A DNA stretch of 64,000 nucleotides from Onchocerca lupi (Eukaryota > Nematoda > Chromadorea > Rhabditida > Onchocercidae), in the NCBI GenBank assembly GCA_028564675.1, contig JAOVVO010000360.1:1-64000 (forward strand). The letters run 5' to 3'. The position numbers and the translations under genes are program-made. This document shows, piece by piece, positions 13,138-26,918 of this stretch. How positions within the stretch are numbered: the stretch's first letter is position 1; each line of letters begins with the position of its first letter. The notes under the pieces are model-generated. The model made no database searches and was not told where the DNA came from. It worked only from the letters and a program-made list of their open reading frames with translations.

Positions 13138-13767
13138 AATATTTTTCATTGCTTTTTTTTTTTTTTTTTTTGTCATGTTACAAGATTTTAATGCGGACAA
13201 ACTTTTTTGACTGCTTAATTGTGCGACAAATTTTCAGATTCTTAAGCGGTAAATATTGGAAGGAAATCCCAAATCCAGGAATTTTGGATAGTTGCTTATT
13301 AATACATTATTATAAGGATACTTGCTTATTAATACATTATTCATTATTATAAGCATCATCTAGTTGACTTTTACTATAATCAGCCTTAATTTTTCTGGGA
13401 TTCTCAGGGTACAAATTCTGCTTTTGGGGAAGTTTTTTTTCATTACCGATTTTGATTGTATTATATCGATGGCTGTTCATGTCTTAAATAAAGTTATTGA
13501 TATACTGGTTTTCTCTTTTGTATGTTTCTGTCTTCAAGTATGGCTTCTTTACTATAGCTGTTAACGTTTTTTATCGATGAATCATGTAAAATTGTATCCT
13601 GAAAGTTTTTTTAAACTAATTAATTTCTTGTCTACTTGAAATTCGTGCGATTTATCATACCAAGATATATCTTGTGAGCATCGACTGATTTTTTACTATT
13701 GGGGTGGATAAGGTACCGAGATCGAGTTTTATTAATTTGCTTTTTTAAAGTAATTGCAAATTTAGGA
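13138..13767. other. Short intergenic gap with a direct repeat
   Basis: About 630 bases between two plus-strand genes. It contains a pyrimidine tract and two copies of the sequence TTGCTTATTAATACATTATT near 13284 and 13320. The spacing would be compatible with a filarial-style operon, but nothing in the sequence proves co-transcription. Confidence 0.4.
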
Positions 13768-14283
13768 ATGTTCTCTTTGAGAACATGTTTAAGACCATTT
13801 ATTCTGATGAACAGAGCAGCATCGTTTACGACGCTTACTGCTATAACAGCGACAGGTCATCATTCGGTGGAAGATGATGATGGCGTAGTGCAAATGCTAA
13901 AGGATCCGTATTGTAAGCCTGCAAGACAATGTTTTTTATGTTCTAAGAAAATTGAGCTGGATTACAAAAATGCTCGCTTGTTGCAGCAGTTCGTTTCAAC
14001 GTTCTCTGGAAGAGTTTATGACCAGTAAGATTCTTTTTACATTTTTTTCGGAAATTAGATGTAAAACGTTACCTCATTCCTCCTTTCGTTTCATCATGCG
14101 TGGGATTATATTTTCAGACATATCACTGGACTTTGTGATGGACAACAGAAAAGATTACTGGAAACAATTGCCTTAAGTCGTCGTGCTGGCTACATGCCGG
14201 TATTCATCAAGGACCCAAAGTATCTGAGAGATCCTAAGCTGTTTGATCCATTGAAACCTATCAGGCCGCATAGTTATGCATGA
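13768..14283 (+). CDS. mrps-18C: Mitochondrial ribosomal protein S18C (bS18m)
   Basis: Small-subunit mitoribosome protein of the S18 family. Two exons: 13768-14024 and 14118-14283, joined in phase 2, about 140 residues. Conserved core: CFLCSKKIELDYKNARLLQQF, then FVSTFSGRVYDQ, then HITGLCDGQQKRLLETIALS and GYMPVFIKDPKYLRDPKLF. CxxC, DYKN and HITGL are S18 signatures; the C-terminal PVxxKDPxYLxDPK run is typical of the S18C paralogue. The first about 35 residues are Arg/Thr/Ser-rich and could serve as import presequence. The ATG at 13768 follows a TTTAG, so the upstream AG might be a trans-splice acceptor. Confidence 0.92.
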
Positions 14284-15802
14284 ATATGTATCTGTTTTAT
14301 AACAATTAATGTATTGATCGCTGAATACATTGTGTTAACAGTGTCTTGTAATCGAGTTTTATTTATTTGATTTTGTTAACAAAACTCTAAATCTAATGCA
14401 TCTTTTGTCAAACATGCATATTTTTTCTATCAACCATATGTTGTAAATGTAAATGCTGTGTTCCTGCATCTCGCTATAGCTACAAATAAATTCTTTCTTT
14501 TTTTTCCGTTAGACGGCTTTAATATTATTTGAAATCTAGGTTCGACTACAATTCATTGTTACGATACATCGATATTTTTTGATTGTAAACTGCATTATTC
14601 TGCATAGCAAAGAACGAACTCGTGATTTCATGTAAATTTTTGATAAACATGACTACACTGTAATTGTTTGCTTTCATCTAATATTTTGTTATTGTGACTG
14701 TAAGTTAGGTTGGTAAGCAGTGAATTCGAATGCTATTTTCTTGTGCCGATATTAATGTCACTTCAAAAATTTTCGTATTTTTTCAAAAAAAGATAGTTCA
14801 ATTGTAATATTTCTCAGCACTCATCTAGGAGTCACCATTTTGCAAAACTTCGAATTTTGCCAGAATAAAAGTTCCCGTAACTTGCTGTGAAGAAATCGCC
14901 TATGCGAGAGTAGGGTAGATGGTAATATTAGTTCAGTAATGGAAAAAGATAAGAAGCATTCTCCTTCTGTTATTTTGCTATGCAGAACATCAAGAAAGCC
15001 TTTCTATCCTTTAGAAGCATACACTTTCGAGAGGATTTTTAGTGATTCGGGATATCTGTTAATTGCCGCATGGCCACAAGTTTTATTAGCTATTTGTTCG
15101 CAAATCTGGAGAAGTGTTTAGGGATGTTATGTAACGGAATTCGTCCAGGTAGCTTAGGATAATTGTAATTTGACGTTTTACTCTTACCGGCCCGTCGTCG
15201 ATTTTTTGTCGTTGTTAAGCAATGTTGTGGTCAGCAATATATTCTAGCAAATGAAACTGTGAGATTCAAAGCACAGAATTTTAGATTAAAAACTCTAAAA
15301 TTATTTTCTAAACTTTGCTTTTTCAGATGTGCACTTTGTTGATATCATAAATTCATGAGTTTAAATAAATTTCAAACAATGCCATACCAATCTTGTTAAG
15401 CAAGTATGTATTTATCAATTGAAGAATAGCTGGAAGCTGAAGGTGCTAAAGAAAAATTTCCATCGTAAATAGGGATTGTTGTACACATTGTGATTTGTAA
15501 AATTTTGATGCGGAACTTCAGTTTTATCCTTAGAAATTATGTAAAATGCCTTGGTGTACCACTGAATCATCCTTCGGTCTTCTCCTGTGGTTTTCGTGGG
15601 TCCTATTTAGTTCGAATTCATACGAGATGATAAAATCTCATGGAATTTTCCATCTAACTTTTTCCCTCATATTCTAGAATCATACAAAATGAAATTTTAT
15701 GAATTCTCTCGTCATACGTCCATTCTCCTGATTATAGATTTATGTAATATCATAATATTTTTGGAAATCATCATTTTTGTTTCGAAATATTTTGCTCCAG
15801 AC
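14284..15802. other. Intergenic, no supported gene
   Basis: About 1.5 kb. It probably begins with the 3' UTR of mrps-18C, including an AATAAA near 14486. A 60-codon open frame at 14939-15121 (plus) has no recognisable motif and no splice partners. Confidence 0.45.
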
Positions 15803-18800
15803 ATGTCTGGAGAACGTCTGGAAGAAGAACAAGAGGATGAGCACAATTTATTGTGAGTTAGTCATCTTTGTATAATTTTTAGTTAGCCATTTAAAACATA
15901 TATTAGTTATGAAAGTTTCACATTTTATTTATGTCTAAGATAGACTATAGAAGTGAAATCTTAGATATTTTGTTGATTAACAGACATTCTGAATTTATGA
16001 AGGGAGGGATTAAGAATTTTTTATTTTCTAAAATGATCATATTCATTTTGTGTTAGAAACACTAATATTGTGAGGCTTGTAAATGATAAATGTTGAATGC
16101 GATATTAGCGAACTTCAAAGATATATTCTAATAGTTGTAAATATGCTAAATTCTACACTTATTGATCGACTTTATCAGGTGTTAATGGCTTCAAACTGTC
16201 ATGAAAATATTAATGATAATATTCAATATTATTCTTGTCAAGAACCGAAAATACGATATGTTGTAGTTGGTAGCTATAATAGTGATTCTAATTACCTTGT
16301 AGTAAAGGAATGACCTTTACTGTAGTAAAAAATCAAGACAGCTGTTGAAAAGAAGAATTCAGATTTGGTGTCCGGAATTTGCAAATACTGTTCGGAAGCT
16401 GAAGCTCTGTCGTTTCTAGAGTATGTTTCGTTTGATTTTAATTCAAGAGAAATATTATATAACATTATGTCAAATGATGAATGAAAAAATCCTTATGTGT
16501 CTTGATAGTCTGTATTTATCTTTGTGGATTTCCAATTTACAGTTCTTTTCTGCATTTCAGGTTATTTGATAATGCAGTTGGTGATGAAATGGAAACGATG
16601 GTGTCCGCTCTCTTCGTAATAGCAAAAAGAGCCATACCAGACCTTAATAATAGAGTTAGTTGTTCTGAATGAAAGTTTAAATTTGGAAAATCTGTACTCT
16701 GGTTTCGCAATATTCACTGTACATGCCCTTCATTTTGTTGAAATTCATTTTAGCCGTTTATTCCTTGAGGCGCGAAAGTTGTCAGTGAGGCATGTCTTAT
16801 CTGGACTGGTTTTACTTTCTTTTACTGTGATAATATCCGTTACACTTCTTATTGGTAAGGAATTTTTTTTTCTGATCTTCAAGTGATTCTCTCAAATGTA
16901 GCATCATCGTTCTCTCCATTATAATTAACAAATGTAATATAAATCAGTTTTCGAAAGTTGCGCAGAACTCTATCAGTACTGTTTTCATTGAGTCTCTCTT
17001 TTGCATAAAATGGTTGAAATTATTTATGCAACTTTTTTTTTTTTGGTATTATATGGAGAAAATCTCATTTGAAATTGTTTCAGGTTGAAAAAATTGTTCA
17101 TCGTTTCATATGTTGCGGCCGGAGTCGATTTGTTCGAAAAGCTGCACTGTTTGCTTTGCAGGAATTGAAGACCAGCACTATTTGGAAAGATTATTTCACT
17201 TTGATGGATATTCTGGAGGAACCACAGGTTAATCGAGCCGATGCAAAGATTATTGTGGGATGTTTCGCTTTCTGGAATCAAAGGCCTATGAAGCCTTATG
17301 TCGATATTATTGACAGTTGTCGGGTCTTTGATCATCTGATTTGCGCGTTACTGTGTCAAGAATTTCTGCCACCAAACTGTCTAACTGGTGAGGCTCATTG
17401 TTAGGTAGAAGCACTGGTATGTAACAGCTTATTTTTCAGCAAGTAAGTGCTAAACAAATTAAATCATTAATCAAAATATTTTTGCAGTTTCATTTGGTAG
17501 AACGAGTTCTTACCTATTTCGATCGTATACTATACATTTGTAAAGTCACCATGAAATGTAATGAACGCTTACCCTGGTTTTGGGTACAGTTGCTGTTTGT
17601 GAGAGCTCTGAGTCATCCGAATGGATCGATTCGACTTTGGGCAGCTCAAAGTATTTTCTATCGATAAAACATTACTGAAAAGGAATTATTCAGAAGGTTT
17701 TAGACATATATTTATTTTTCATTAGTTTCATCAGCGTTAATGAAACCGTTAATTTGACTAACAAATAAGTATTATAGCATTATTTATATGTTCTAGCAAA
17801 TAATATTAGAAACCAGAGTTTCTGAACTGAACTGCTGGGATCCTAATTCAGACTTAGGGATCAATGAGAAATTTTTCTACTGAATAAGCTGAAAGAAAGG
17901 AAACAGACTGGATTGAAAGAGAGGAAAGAATAAAAGGAAAAAATAAAACAAAAGAAGAAAAAAATATGCGGATATTGTATTATTACCAAAATTGCACGTC
18001 AGGTATCTTTTTGCACGGGTAAAAAGTCCACTGTTGGACTTAGAAAGTTTTATGAGATATCATCTCGCATATATTTACGTCAAATATTCTATTATTGATC
18101 AAAAAATTCACCAGAAAGAAACTTCCTTATTTTAATCATTCTTATTTGGGTTCAATTTCATGGTACACGAAGTACCATTAGCAAAATATATTACCAGTTG
18201 CTTTGTTAGTTCATTGCTGATGCTTAATTCCACTTCCGCAAAAATGCTTTCAGAGCATTTTATCAAGCTTATTGATTGTCCTTAGTAACAACAACATTTA
18301 CTGACGTCTTAGTGAAGATGGAAAATTGAACATTTTTGTCGAAAATTTCGGATCATTTTTGGGGCGCATTGCATTTGCTGGTTCAAGAGATGACAAAAGT
18401 ATGTGTTACTTATGTAGTGACTTCTATAATGAGTGAAAATTCTTCCATTAGTTTCAAGGATTTCGTCGTATATTGTTTGACTTGATAACTTAATTTTAGA
18501 GTCTTTTTAAGTTTGTTTTTTAACCGGATTTTCTAAAATCTGAGTAATATTAGGAGATTTAGGCAGTTCATAGTCTACATTACTCTTATGGTTGCCATTC
18601 TAAGAAAGAAATACGATTTCCATGTGGGATTAACTTGATAAAATATTTTAAGCTATGCAGTAACAGCCCTAATATGGTGCAACAATGACAATGTGAATTC
18701 AGTAAATAAAAGTTTTATGAAACGAGATGCCAGTAGCACATGTTTCCTTTCTTTCAGCATTATTTATTTTTTCTTCTTTGGCTAGAACTCAGCATTAAAT

Positions 18801-21800
18801 TATAGAAATCAAGATTGCGTATATTTTTAGAGGATTTCTTCAAAAAATTTATGCAACTGTTGTTCATGCACGTATACAATGCACGTCTATTTTTCATTTC
18901 GTGTTCATTGCAATTCTGTGAGCCAGCACCAATATTCAGCGATTGCTTGACATTGTGCAGGTAATTCTATTTCTTCAACCTGTTCAAGAATTTCATATTC
19001 CAGAGAACTTATTTTGAATATTTGCAAACCGATATTGAATGCAGTTGTTCGCAACCATACCTTCCGCTTCGAATTTGCACGGCAGCAAATTTTTTGAAAT
19101 TTTTCTTCAAATTGGCGGGAAGAGTTTGTTTTTCATCACTTGATTCTATAAAATTTATGTCATTGCAAATGAGGATTTTTTCGAAATTTTTCTTTCTACT
19201 TTTTTGCATATTTACTGAATTTTGTATTCGCAATTCTTTCCATTAATTGTATCTAGAACTAGTATGAAGCATACTATTTCGCATCGTTATTATCAGAGCT
19301 ATGGGAAGATAAATATGGGTTTTCGTTGGAAGAATTTCTTTACCATACAACTTTTACTGAAACATTAGCGGAAGGAATGATGGAAAAACTGGAAGAATTA
19401 CAACGCTCCTACGTACCATACTGTTTTGAACGAAATGACTGGCTTGCTCACGCAATTTTTGCGTGGAAAATAGTAATTTTTGTATTTATTTCTTGTTTGA
19501 ACGTAGGATAATTTTATTCCTTTGTACAAGCATGTCTTTATATATAGGAATCCATAACTTTCCAAAATCCTTAGAGATGTAAATAAATGTTTTTATCTTA
19601 GCTTGAATTTTCGATACATTTGCTTCTTTGCAAAAATCCGGACGAAATTCGAAGTCCAACAAAATTGTTGTTTGTTTAAAATCTGTTATTCAATTTGAAT
19701 AAACTAATTTTGCTATAGTCATGCAATTAATCAATTGATTATTAAAGGCATTAGACCATAGGCGGGTGTATAAAGTGGCCATGGGAGTTTCATGCTTATT
19801 ATTAGCAGTTGACTCGTATTATCCTGTAAATGACTTCAAAACAGTGGATATCATATTGCAGCTGTATACTGTAAAATATTGGAAGACAAACGTTTCAACA
19901 GAGGTTCTTATTCTTTTCAGTTTATGATGCAGTTCAGTGATCGAACTTATATATTAAAATAGTCTGTTGCTTCTTCCTCAACTAATTTCAGACAGATGAT
20001 TACAGTAAATGATTACTGATTTTAGGCAAACTGAGTTAATATCGTATCTTATCAATAGTTAACTGCTGTAATTCCATGAAGATTGACTTTTTTTTTTTTT
20101 TAGTGAATTTAGTGATGATTGATATTTGCATTTGATTTTCGCCTTAATCATGCTTCATCTTTCAGTATATTAGAGTGTATCTTTCCAAAAATTCCAAAAT
20201 ACCAATTTTTTGTTCCCATATTGACGAATGGAGCATTGCGCAGAGCAGGCAGCCATAAGTAGAAACGAAGCAAAGAATGTAACAACTAGTAAAAACTGAT
20301 CCGTCTTCGTATTTTGTAATAAACTCTCCTTGATTAAAGCAAGATACAAATCATTATGTTTCAGAAGAATCTCAATATTTCAAATACGCTCTGATCGTGT
20401 ATTTAGGCATACGTCTTTTCACTGATAAAATTGAGGTAAGTAATTTTTACATGGGACATTTTTGTCATTTTTTCGATAATTTACTCTTTTTTTCTCCATT
20501 TATATTGAATGATGTTGAAAAAGAATTATCCAGATATTAGTCCCACATTTTTAATTTTGCATGCTTTTTTCTCAGTGCATGTAATTCTGCGAAACGATTT
20601 GTTGCCGCATATTTAGTTTTGCATGTTTTTTCGATCCCATACATTTTATTTTGCAGGTCTTTGATCCTGCACTTTTCAGTGCTTTGCATAAAAAACTGCT
20701 TGCGAAATACAGTTTGGATTTTGAACAGTGGCTGCTGCGTTCGATGCTGCTTTGCAATAATGTTTACAATTTGCTGATTTTTTTTTTATCCGCTTAAATT
20801 GGGTTTCTTAAAACCAGAAATCACTGTTTTTGTTAAAAGGTATTGTTGGAAGTTTTTGGAGCGAATTTCCGAATTGATAGCATGGCATGAGTAATTTTTC
20901 ATCTTGAATTGTTTCAGACCACCTCACTTTCGACGCATGCAGCGTTATCTTCAGTTGCAGTAGCTGTGATCTCGAGATATCGTGATGTGTCGTGGACGAC
21001 ATGGATTGCTATATTCAGTTTTCTGTTAGCCGAAGAAAGTGATTCTGGAACAAGGTTTGAAATTCTTAAGGAATTTTATGGAAATGACTTTTTCCATTTT
21101 TAAAGAACTTTTGGGGGAGGTTTTTTGACACTTTTTCATTCATATCGTGATACATATTATATTTTTCCCAATTTGTAGATATTGATAGTGGTTTTTGTAA
21201 TTTTGTTGGTTCATTTGTTATAGCAGAGGAATAGCTGTGCTTGTGGAAACGATCGCGCAAAATAAATCCGTCTTTTGGCAAAATTTTATAGCTGAACATT
21301 CTTTCGATTGTGTATTCGTATTCAAATTTTGCATCAACTCTTTGAAAATGTTCTTCAGTTGTATTGCCGTCGTGCTCTTCTGGACTTGTTGCTTGCTGTG
21401 CTAAAAAAAGTGTTCTACTTTCAGTTATTTTTTTTTGGTATTATTAACATTATTTTTCATAAAACTTAGTTGAAATTTTCATTGCGGCAAGAAAATATCA
21501 GTAATTAGGCAGTGTTGAAATACAACTGGGAAAATGTCACAGTGACCTGAAACAAATTGAAATAAGACAGTAACGTATTGGCATTTGAAAACCAAACATG
21601 TAACGTATTGGCATTTGAAAACCAAACAGTCTTCTGCGTGAATTAAATGAAATTTTGATATTTGACTTTGTGAACTTCTTTTGTGGTGAGACATATTTCC
21701 TTATGCGGTTGTCATTCATCCATTTGAGGATACTGCACTGAATGGTTGGAAATGACCTTGACCTTGAAAGCTTTTCGAGGATTTGTTTATATTGATCAAG

Positions 21801-24800
21801 TATGAATGTACAGATATGATTGTCAAAAATGTATTGCTACGATCTAATCAGCATTGCGCTTTATTTTTTCTCTTCGAAGAAATTTATACGTGCTAGCATG
21901 CACCGCTTAGATCGTTAATTAATTATTAGCAAGTATGCTGTGGCAAGTTTTCGGACTTTCTGATGATGACGTTGTTCTTATGTCAATCCTTTCTTTTCAG
22001 ATTGATGCATTTTTCACAGAAGTTTAGATTTTATTCGAAATATTTTCTTTCTAAATTCTTTACCAGTAAATTTATATTAATTGCAGGCTGCAGTTAGTTC
22101 GATGATTGAAAAAAGCATTGAAGCAAAAATGATAGTCGCCAGTGAGGAAAAAAAAACACTTGACTATATTTCTGTAATTAGTGATGTTCTAGCAATTTGT
22201 ACATTGGAATGCACACTGCATACACAAGAAGTTACCAAATTTGCACAAGAAACTTTGCATGATTTATTTTCCTTGTTTATTTGAAATCTTTTTTTAGTGC
22301 ACTAGATGCTGAGTACACTAAAATTTTGGAACTTTTTATTTAACTGTTAATTTCTATAGTAAAAATCGGTAGCTTAACCAACATGTGGATTAAAATAAAT
22401 GATTTTCCTATGGAAGTTACAGGCCAAGACATGTATTGAATGACGGATATTCTTATCATCTGGCTTTTATGATAGCTAGAATGCCGTTGTATGTTTCAAC
22501 CAGATACATGTGATACAATGTATTGGATGTCAATTTTATCTTAATTGTTGCAATACAAAACTTTTTTTATTTCGTAATTACAGAAAGCTGTTGAGGAAAT
22601 ATATGCAGAAAGCGAACAGAACGTGCAGATTGCAGTAATTCTCTTAGGCGCATTTTATCAGGTTAAAGAATTGCTTTGCATCACCTGGTTCCCACTTCTC
22701 ATTAAAATGTGTGCCTTTAGACCAGTTTGCAAGGAAAACACGATGGTACTCAATTTAGCTGTTCAAATGGCTTATATGATGGAGAAATCACTACCGACGT
22801 CCAATTATGAGAAGTATGTTGCATTTTTTTTTACTGAAATTTGGATAGCTAAATTCATTTTCTCATCTTTCGATTTTTTTTCTTAATTTTTTTCCGCCCA
22901 ACGAAGTCAAGTAATTACCCTTTTTAAATGCTAAAATTTTAAATCAGTTGGATCACAAAAGTTTAAATTTTCTTTTGCAGTAAATAATGACGATTAAGCA
23001 GTAAACATTCCAGATTACATGAATGTGCGCAATATTCCCGACTTCGTGCCTTTGGAACAGTTTTTTGGATTTGTAAAAATGGCTGCGGTTCCGCAGACAA
23101 TTTTATTCATGAAATTTTTCTCATGATGGAAATCCTTGAAACGATGAAGAATAGGTAGATTTTATTAATTTTTGCGGTGTTTTACACTTCCGTAAAAATT
23201 TTCGATGGTAAGAATTGTTTAACTAGTTTCAAATGACGAAAAAGCATTTGTATCAATTTGTTCTGATTATTTTAACTGGAACTCCTGAGTTTTCAAATGT
23301 TTATTTGAACAAAGTCCCTTGCTGTTTAACTTTCTTTTTTCGGATCTTTTTGATTGTCATCCATTCTTGGGTATTTTATTTAGGCACATCATTATTTATT
23401 TAATAGCTGACAGAGAGTGCTTTGTTTATTTAAGATTTTTTGGATTGTCCTTGGCTCATCGACAGAAAACACGCCTGTCGCAGTTGCTATTGCTTATTCA
23501 CGATTTTGCAAGCGAAGTGTATATATTAAATATATAATTTTTAGTTTCCACTGGCATAATTAATTTGACATGAATTTCGAGATAATTAAATTCATTACAA
23601 TTTTTCCTCTAATTGTTTATTTCCTGTTTTTTCATGTTCTAGAAATGTCCATTGCAGTTTATAATTGCTTATTCAGGAAATGTTGGAGAAATTAGAATAG
23701 AATTGTTTTGTATAGAATGCTTGAAAGACCCTGTATAACAACCATCTGTTAAACTTATTATGAGCTGGATATTTGTGCGATTGTATTGCAGCAACGAAGA
23801 TGCATTTCAAAAATTTACTGGTATCGAAGAAGAATAAGATTCTGTCATTTTAAAATATTTCCGTATGCAATTGAATATTACTGATTTAGACTGTCTTCGA
23901 ATTTGATAAGAAGATTGATTCAGTTATTCATAAAATTAGTAAAAGAATATGTCCTCATATTTTATCATTACCAGTGCAGAATTTTGATCTCTTATTAACC
24001 TTTTTGCACCGAAATTATAATGTTTCCCATATCCGTGGTTATCTTACTGGATTTTCTGCATCTGGATTGATGCATTATGATATGTTAACTGCTCATCGGA
24101 TTTTGAGAGTATGCTGATGTTGAAGTTTTGCTAATGTTCATTTGGAACTTACGAATGCAAGAATTGGAAGTATTTGTTCATGGATCACAATATTAATGCA
24201 CGTTACGAAGATCAATCGAACAGACGTGAATTGCCACTCTTTTTTTCTATTTTTCTGATGCTATCATCATTCTTGGTCGGTTATATCTTATAACCCGCTA
24301 TAATACAGACTGACATGATTTTTTAGCCTGAAATTCCGAGTTTAGTTTCTGTAAGTTGAAATAGGAAGCTTTTTAACTTGAAGCTTTCTGCAGTGCATAA
24401 TTTTCAGCCTTTTACAGGTTTCATTTGCTCGATGCTTCACGTTATTTCATCCATGGTGTGCTGCACAAAATTTTACCGTTCGTTATACTTCATTAGCAAC
24501 TCTTAGATTACTTTGGAATATTGCTGGAAATGAACTGCGTGATCAGTTTAGTCATTTATTCTCTGTCATCGAATTTGGTGTGGAAAAAGCGGGGTATTTT
24601 TCTGAATTTAATTTTTTTATTTTTAATTTTTGCCATGGTGGTCATCTCGAGTTGAAGGAATTTGCCTGCGAAATAAGTAGGAAATTGCTGTTGTTTCGTT
24701 TGATGACTCTCTGAAGGTGGCTTTTTGGACTATTTTAGAAACACAAAACGCACAATTGATAAGTTATGCAACGATTTCTATTTCGCTTATTTGGATGAAA

Positions 24801-26918
24801 GTGCCAATTATTCTTTGAAGGTTTGTGCAGAACATTATTATGGATTATAGAGGTGATCGTGACTAAGTTTTTCAATTTTTTTTTATAATTATGGAATCTA
24901 ATTAATGAGAACGTTATCCTTGTTAGAAAAATCAAATTCAGTTCTGCTGTAGGAACTTGAAGTCTAAATATTTGGTATTGATGTTTGTGTTGTCACAGAG
25001 AATCAATCTCCATTCTTAGTGTAAGGAAAAGATAATATATTATTAGCTATGTATTTTGATGCTTGGATAATGCATACCTAGCTGTTTTCAAAATATTCTT
25101 CAGTCCAAAGTCGAATCCTGGCTTGTAAAGTTAAATGACTTGGTGCATCTTTATTTTTATTCTTATCATAAGTATAATCTAGGATAAATAACTATCCATG
25201 ACGAATGCATGATTCACATAACCTGGACCAGTTTTCTTTTTTTTCTTTTTCCTCTGAAGACAGTACATGGTTAAAGAATGTCATTAATACCATCATGAAA
25301 TGGACAATTCATGGTTAAATTGAGAATTATCACTGTAAAGTAGATATTTAAAAAATTATTTTTTCAGCTAATTTTAACAGTTCATCCGGAAAAAAATAGG
25401 ACTCACACAAGAGGACGTTATAACAGCGGATCTTCTAAAAAATATCTCTGTTGAAGACTTTGCTTGTATACGCTGCAATTCGGATGATTTGAGTCAATAC
25501 TCGTCCTTCACTTTTGGTCATTTGCACTTTAATCTTATTTTACTTTTGTTGCAAAATAAAACAAATTTTGCTATCTTTTTGTTTTAATATGTCACTTTAA
25601 AGCATCCAAATTTATATGCAAGACATTTTTCCTCTTATTCATCATATTGTTAAAGAAAAGGGAAAGTACATTATTCATCATCATCGTCTTTCCTGTTGTT
25701 TCACTCTTAAAACTTCTTCATGGATTGTTTCCCGACTTCGACGAATAATTCATTATTTTGTGTTTTCCAGACTATGTTTTACACATTTTTGTAAAATCCA
25801 AATATGGAAATTATAATTTGAATCTATCATTAGCTAATGAAATTCCATAATATTTATTTACATTGTTGGAAAGATGTGTAGCTGTTATTGCTTACTTACT
25901 ATATGATATTCCATGAATTTATCTGATTCTCAATAATTCCAGGTCAAACTCAGCTGCAGAGATAGCAGCGAATTCGGGAACCAGACAATGTTTCAGATAC
26001 ATCAATTATTCAACGAAAATTTAACGCAGTCAGTGTAAATCTTGCCTGCCTGAAAGATGCATCCCTCATTGTGATTGCTTCTCTTTTGGAGAAGACTGCA
26101 AATTTAGGAGGTAACTTATTGGATTTCTCCAAATTGGTAAAAATTTTTGTTCCATGAGTTTTAAACGGGGTATAACTGGAGCATATTTTCACGCGTTATT
26201 TTTTGTATTATAATTTAAATTAACTTTCAATGGATGCGGTCTTCTACCTTTACTATTCACAGGTATTTGTCATACGTGTGAAGTATTGGGAATTGAAAAA
26301 TTAATTGTCGCAGATCTTTCGAAAGTAAGATCGGAATTTTTTTGCGCTAAGTATGTCATCAGAGAACTGGATGAATTTAGAACAGGTAAAAAATATGCTA
26401 TACTAAATATTTTGTTCTGCTTAATTGGTACATCATATAGTCATCTCATTGGTTTTGATTTTAATCACGTCCGGAAGAGTTGCCTGACCTTTTGCTCTCC
26501 TTCCGTGATTCTGGCTGTATGATTATTGGTGCTGAACAAATGTCAAATAGTACACCATTGCATAAAATTTGTTTGCCATCAAAAATGGTTCTCTTGTTTG
26601 GGGTAAGATTGTTTCTTCCAATTGTACGGAGTGAACAAACTTAAATTTGATAAAATTGTGTGGATTTTTGTCAAAATAGAGATAATGATTTTTTGAAATT
26701 TCTTCATTATTTGGAATATAGTGACTTAATAGATTTGGAGCTGAAAAATATTAATTGTAGAAACGAAAAGAGAAGGAATACCCATAGATTTGATAAGCTA
26801 TGTCGATAAAGCTGTTGAAATTCTGCAAATTGGCCACACTAGAAGCTTAAACGTGCATGTTACGGGAGTCTTATTTATTTATCGCTTTTTCGAGGAGTTC
26901 ATTGCGACGAAAATGTAA
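15803..26918 (+). CDS. TARBP1: TARBP1/Trm3-like SpoU RNA 2'-O-methyltransferase
   Basis: Large HEAT-like protein with a C-terminal SpoU methyltransferase; relatives methylate ribose 18 of tRNA (Gm18). About 32 exons, about 1260 residues: 15803-15852, 16109-16178, 16338-16420, 16561-16654, 17084-17387, 17501-17650, 18254-18284, 18313-18398, 18831-18960, 19004-19043, 19263-19472, 19748-19903, 19992-20004, 20365-20435, 20657-20761, 20918-21054, 21227-21311, 22087-22274, 22423-22492, 22584-22813, 23014-23154, 23384-23516, 23800-23820, 23890-24108, 24418-24593, 24739-24820, 25381-25502, 25603-25648, 25969-26110, 26263-26385, 26478-26602, 26761-26918. Codon phases agree except at the last intron. 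The helical part is recognised by order and features such as NFTVRYTSLATLRLLWN. SpoU motif 1 reads NLGGICHTCEVLG; motif 2 region is LLFG..REGIP; motif 3 is TRSLNVHVTG. Motif 1 has His where the family has the catalytic Arg. Exons of 13 and 21 bases are inferred from phase only; the short exon at 19004 has an uncertain end. Confidence 0.8.
21571..21628. repeat. Tandem repeat, 2 x 30 bp
   Basis: The unit TAACGTATTGGCATTTGAAA plus ten more bases occurs twice head to tail, the second copy lacking only its last two bases. It lies in an intron of the TARBP1-like gene. Confidence 0.9.

Noticed and set aside
14939..15121. 60-codon ATG frame in the gap after mrps-18C
   Set aside because: No recognised family, no upstream acceptor of note and no following exon; length is within chance for this composition.
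16683..16886. Hydrophobic frame between two TARBP1-like exons
   Set aside because: Its phases fit neither neighbour; joining 16654 directly to 17084 is in phase, so it is intronic.
19009..19246. Overlapping 74-codon frames on both strands
   Set aside because: Lie in an intron of the TARBP1-like gene and show no motif; only the short part at 19004-19043 is needed as an exon.
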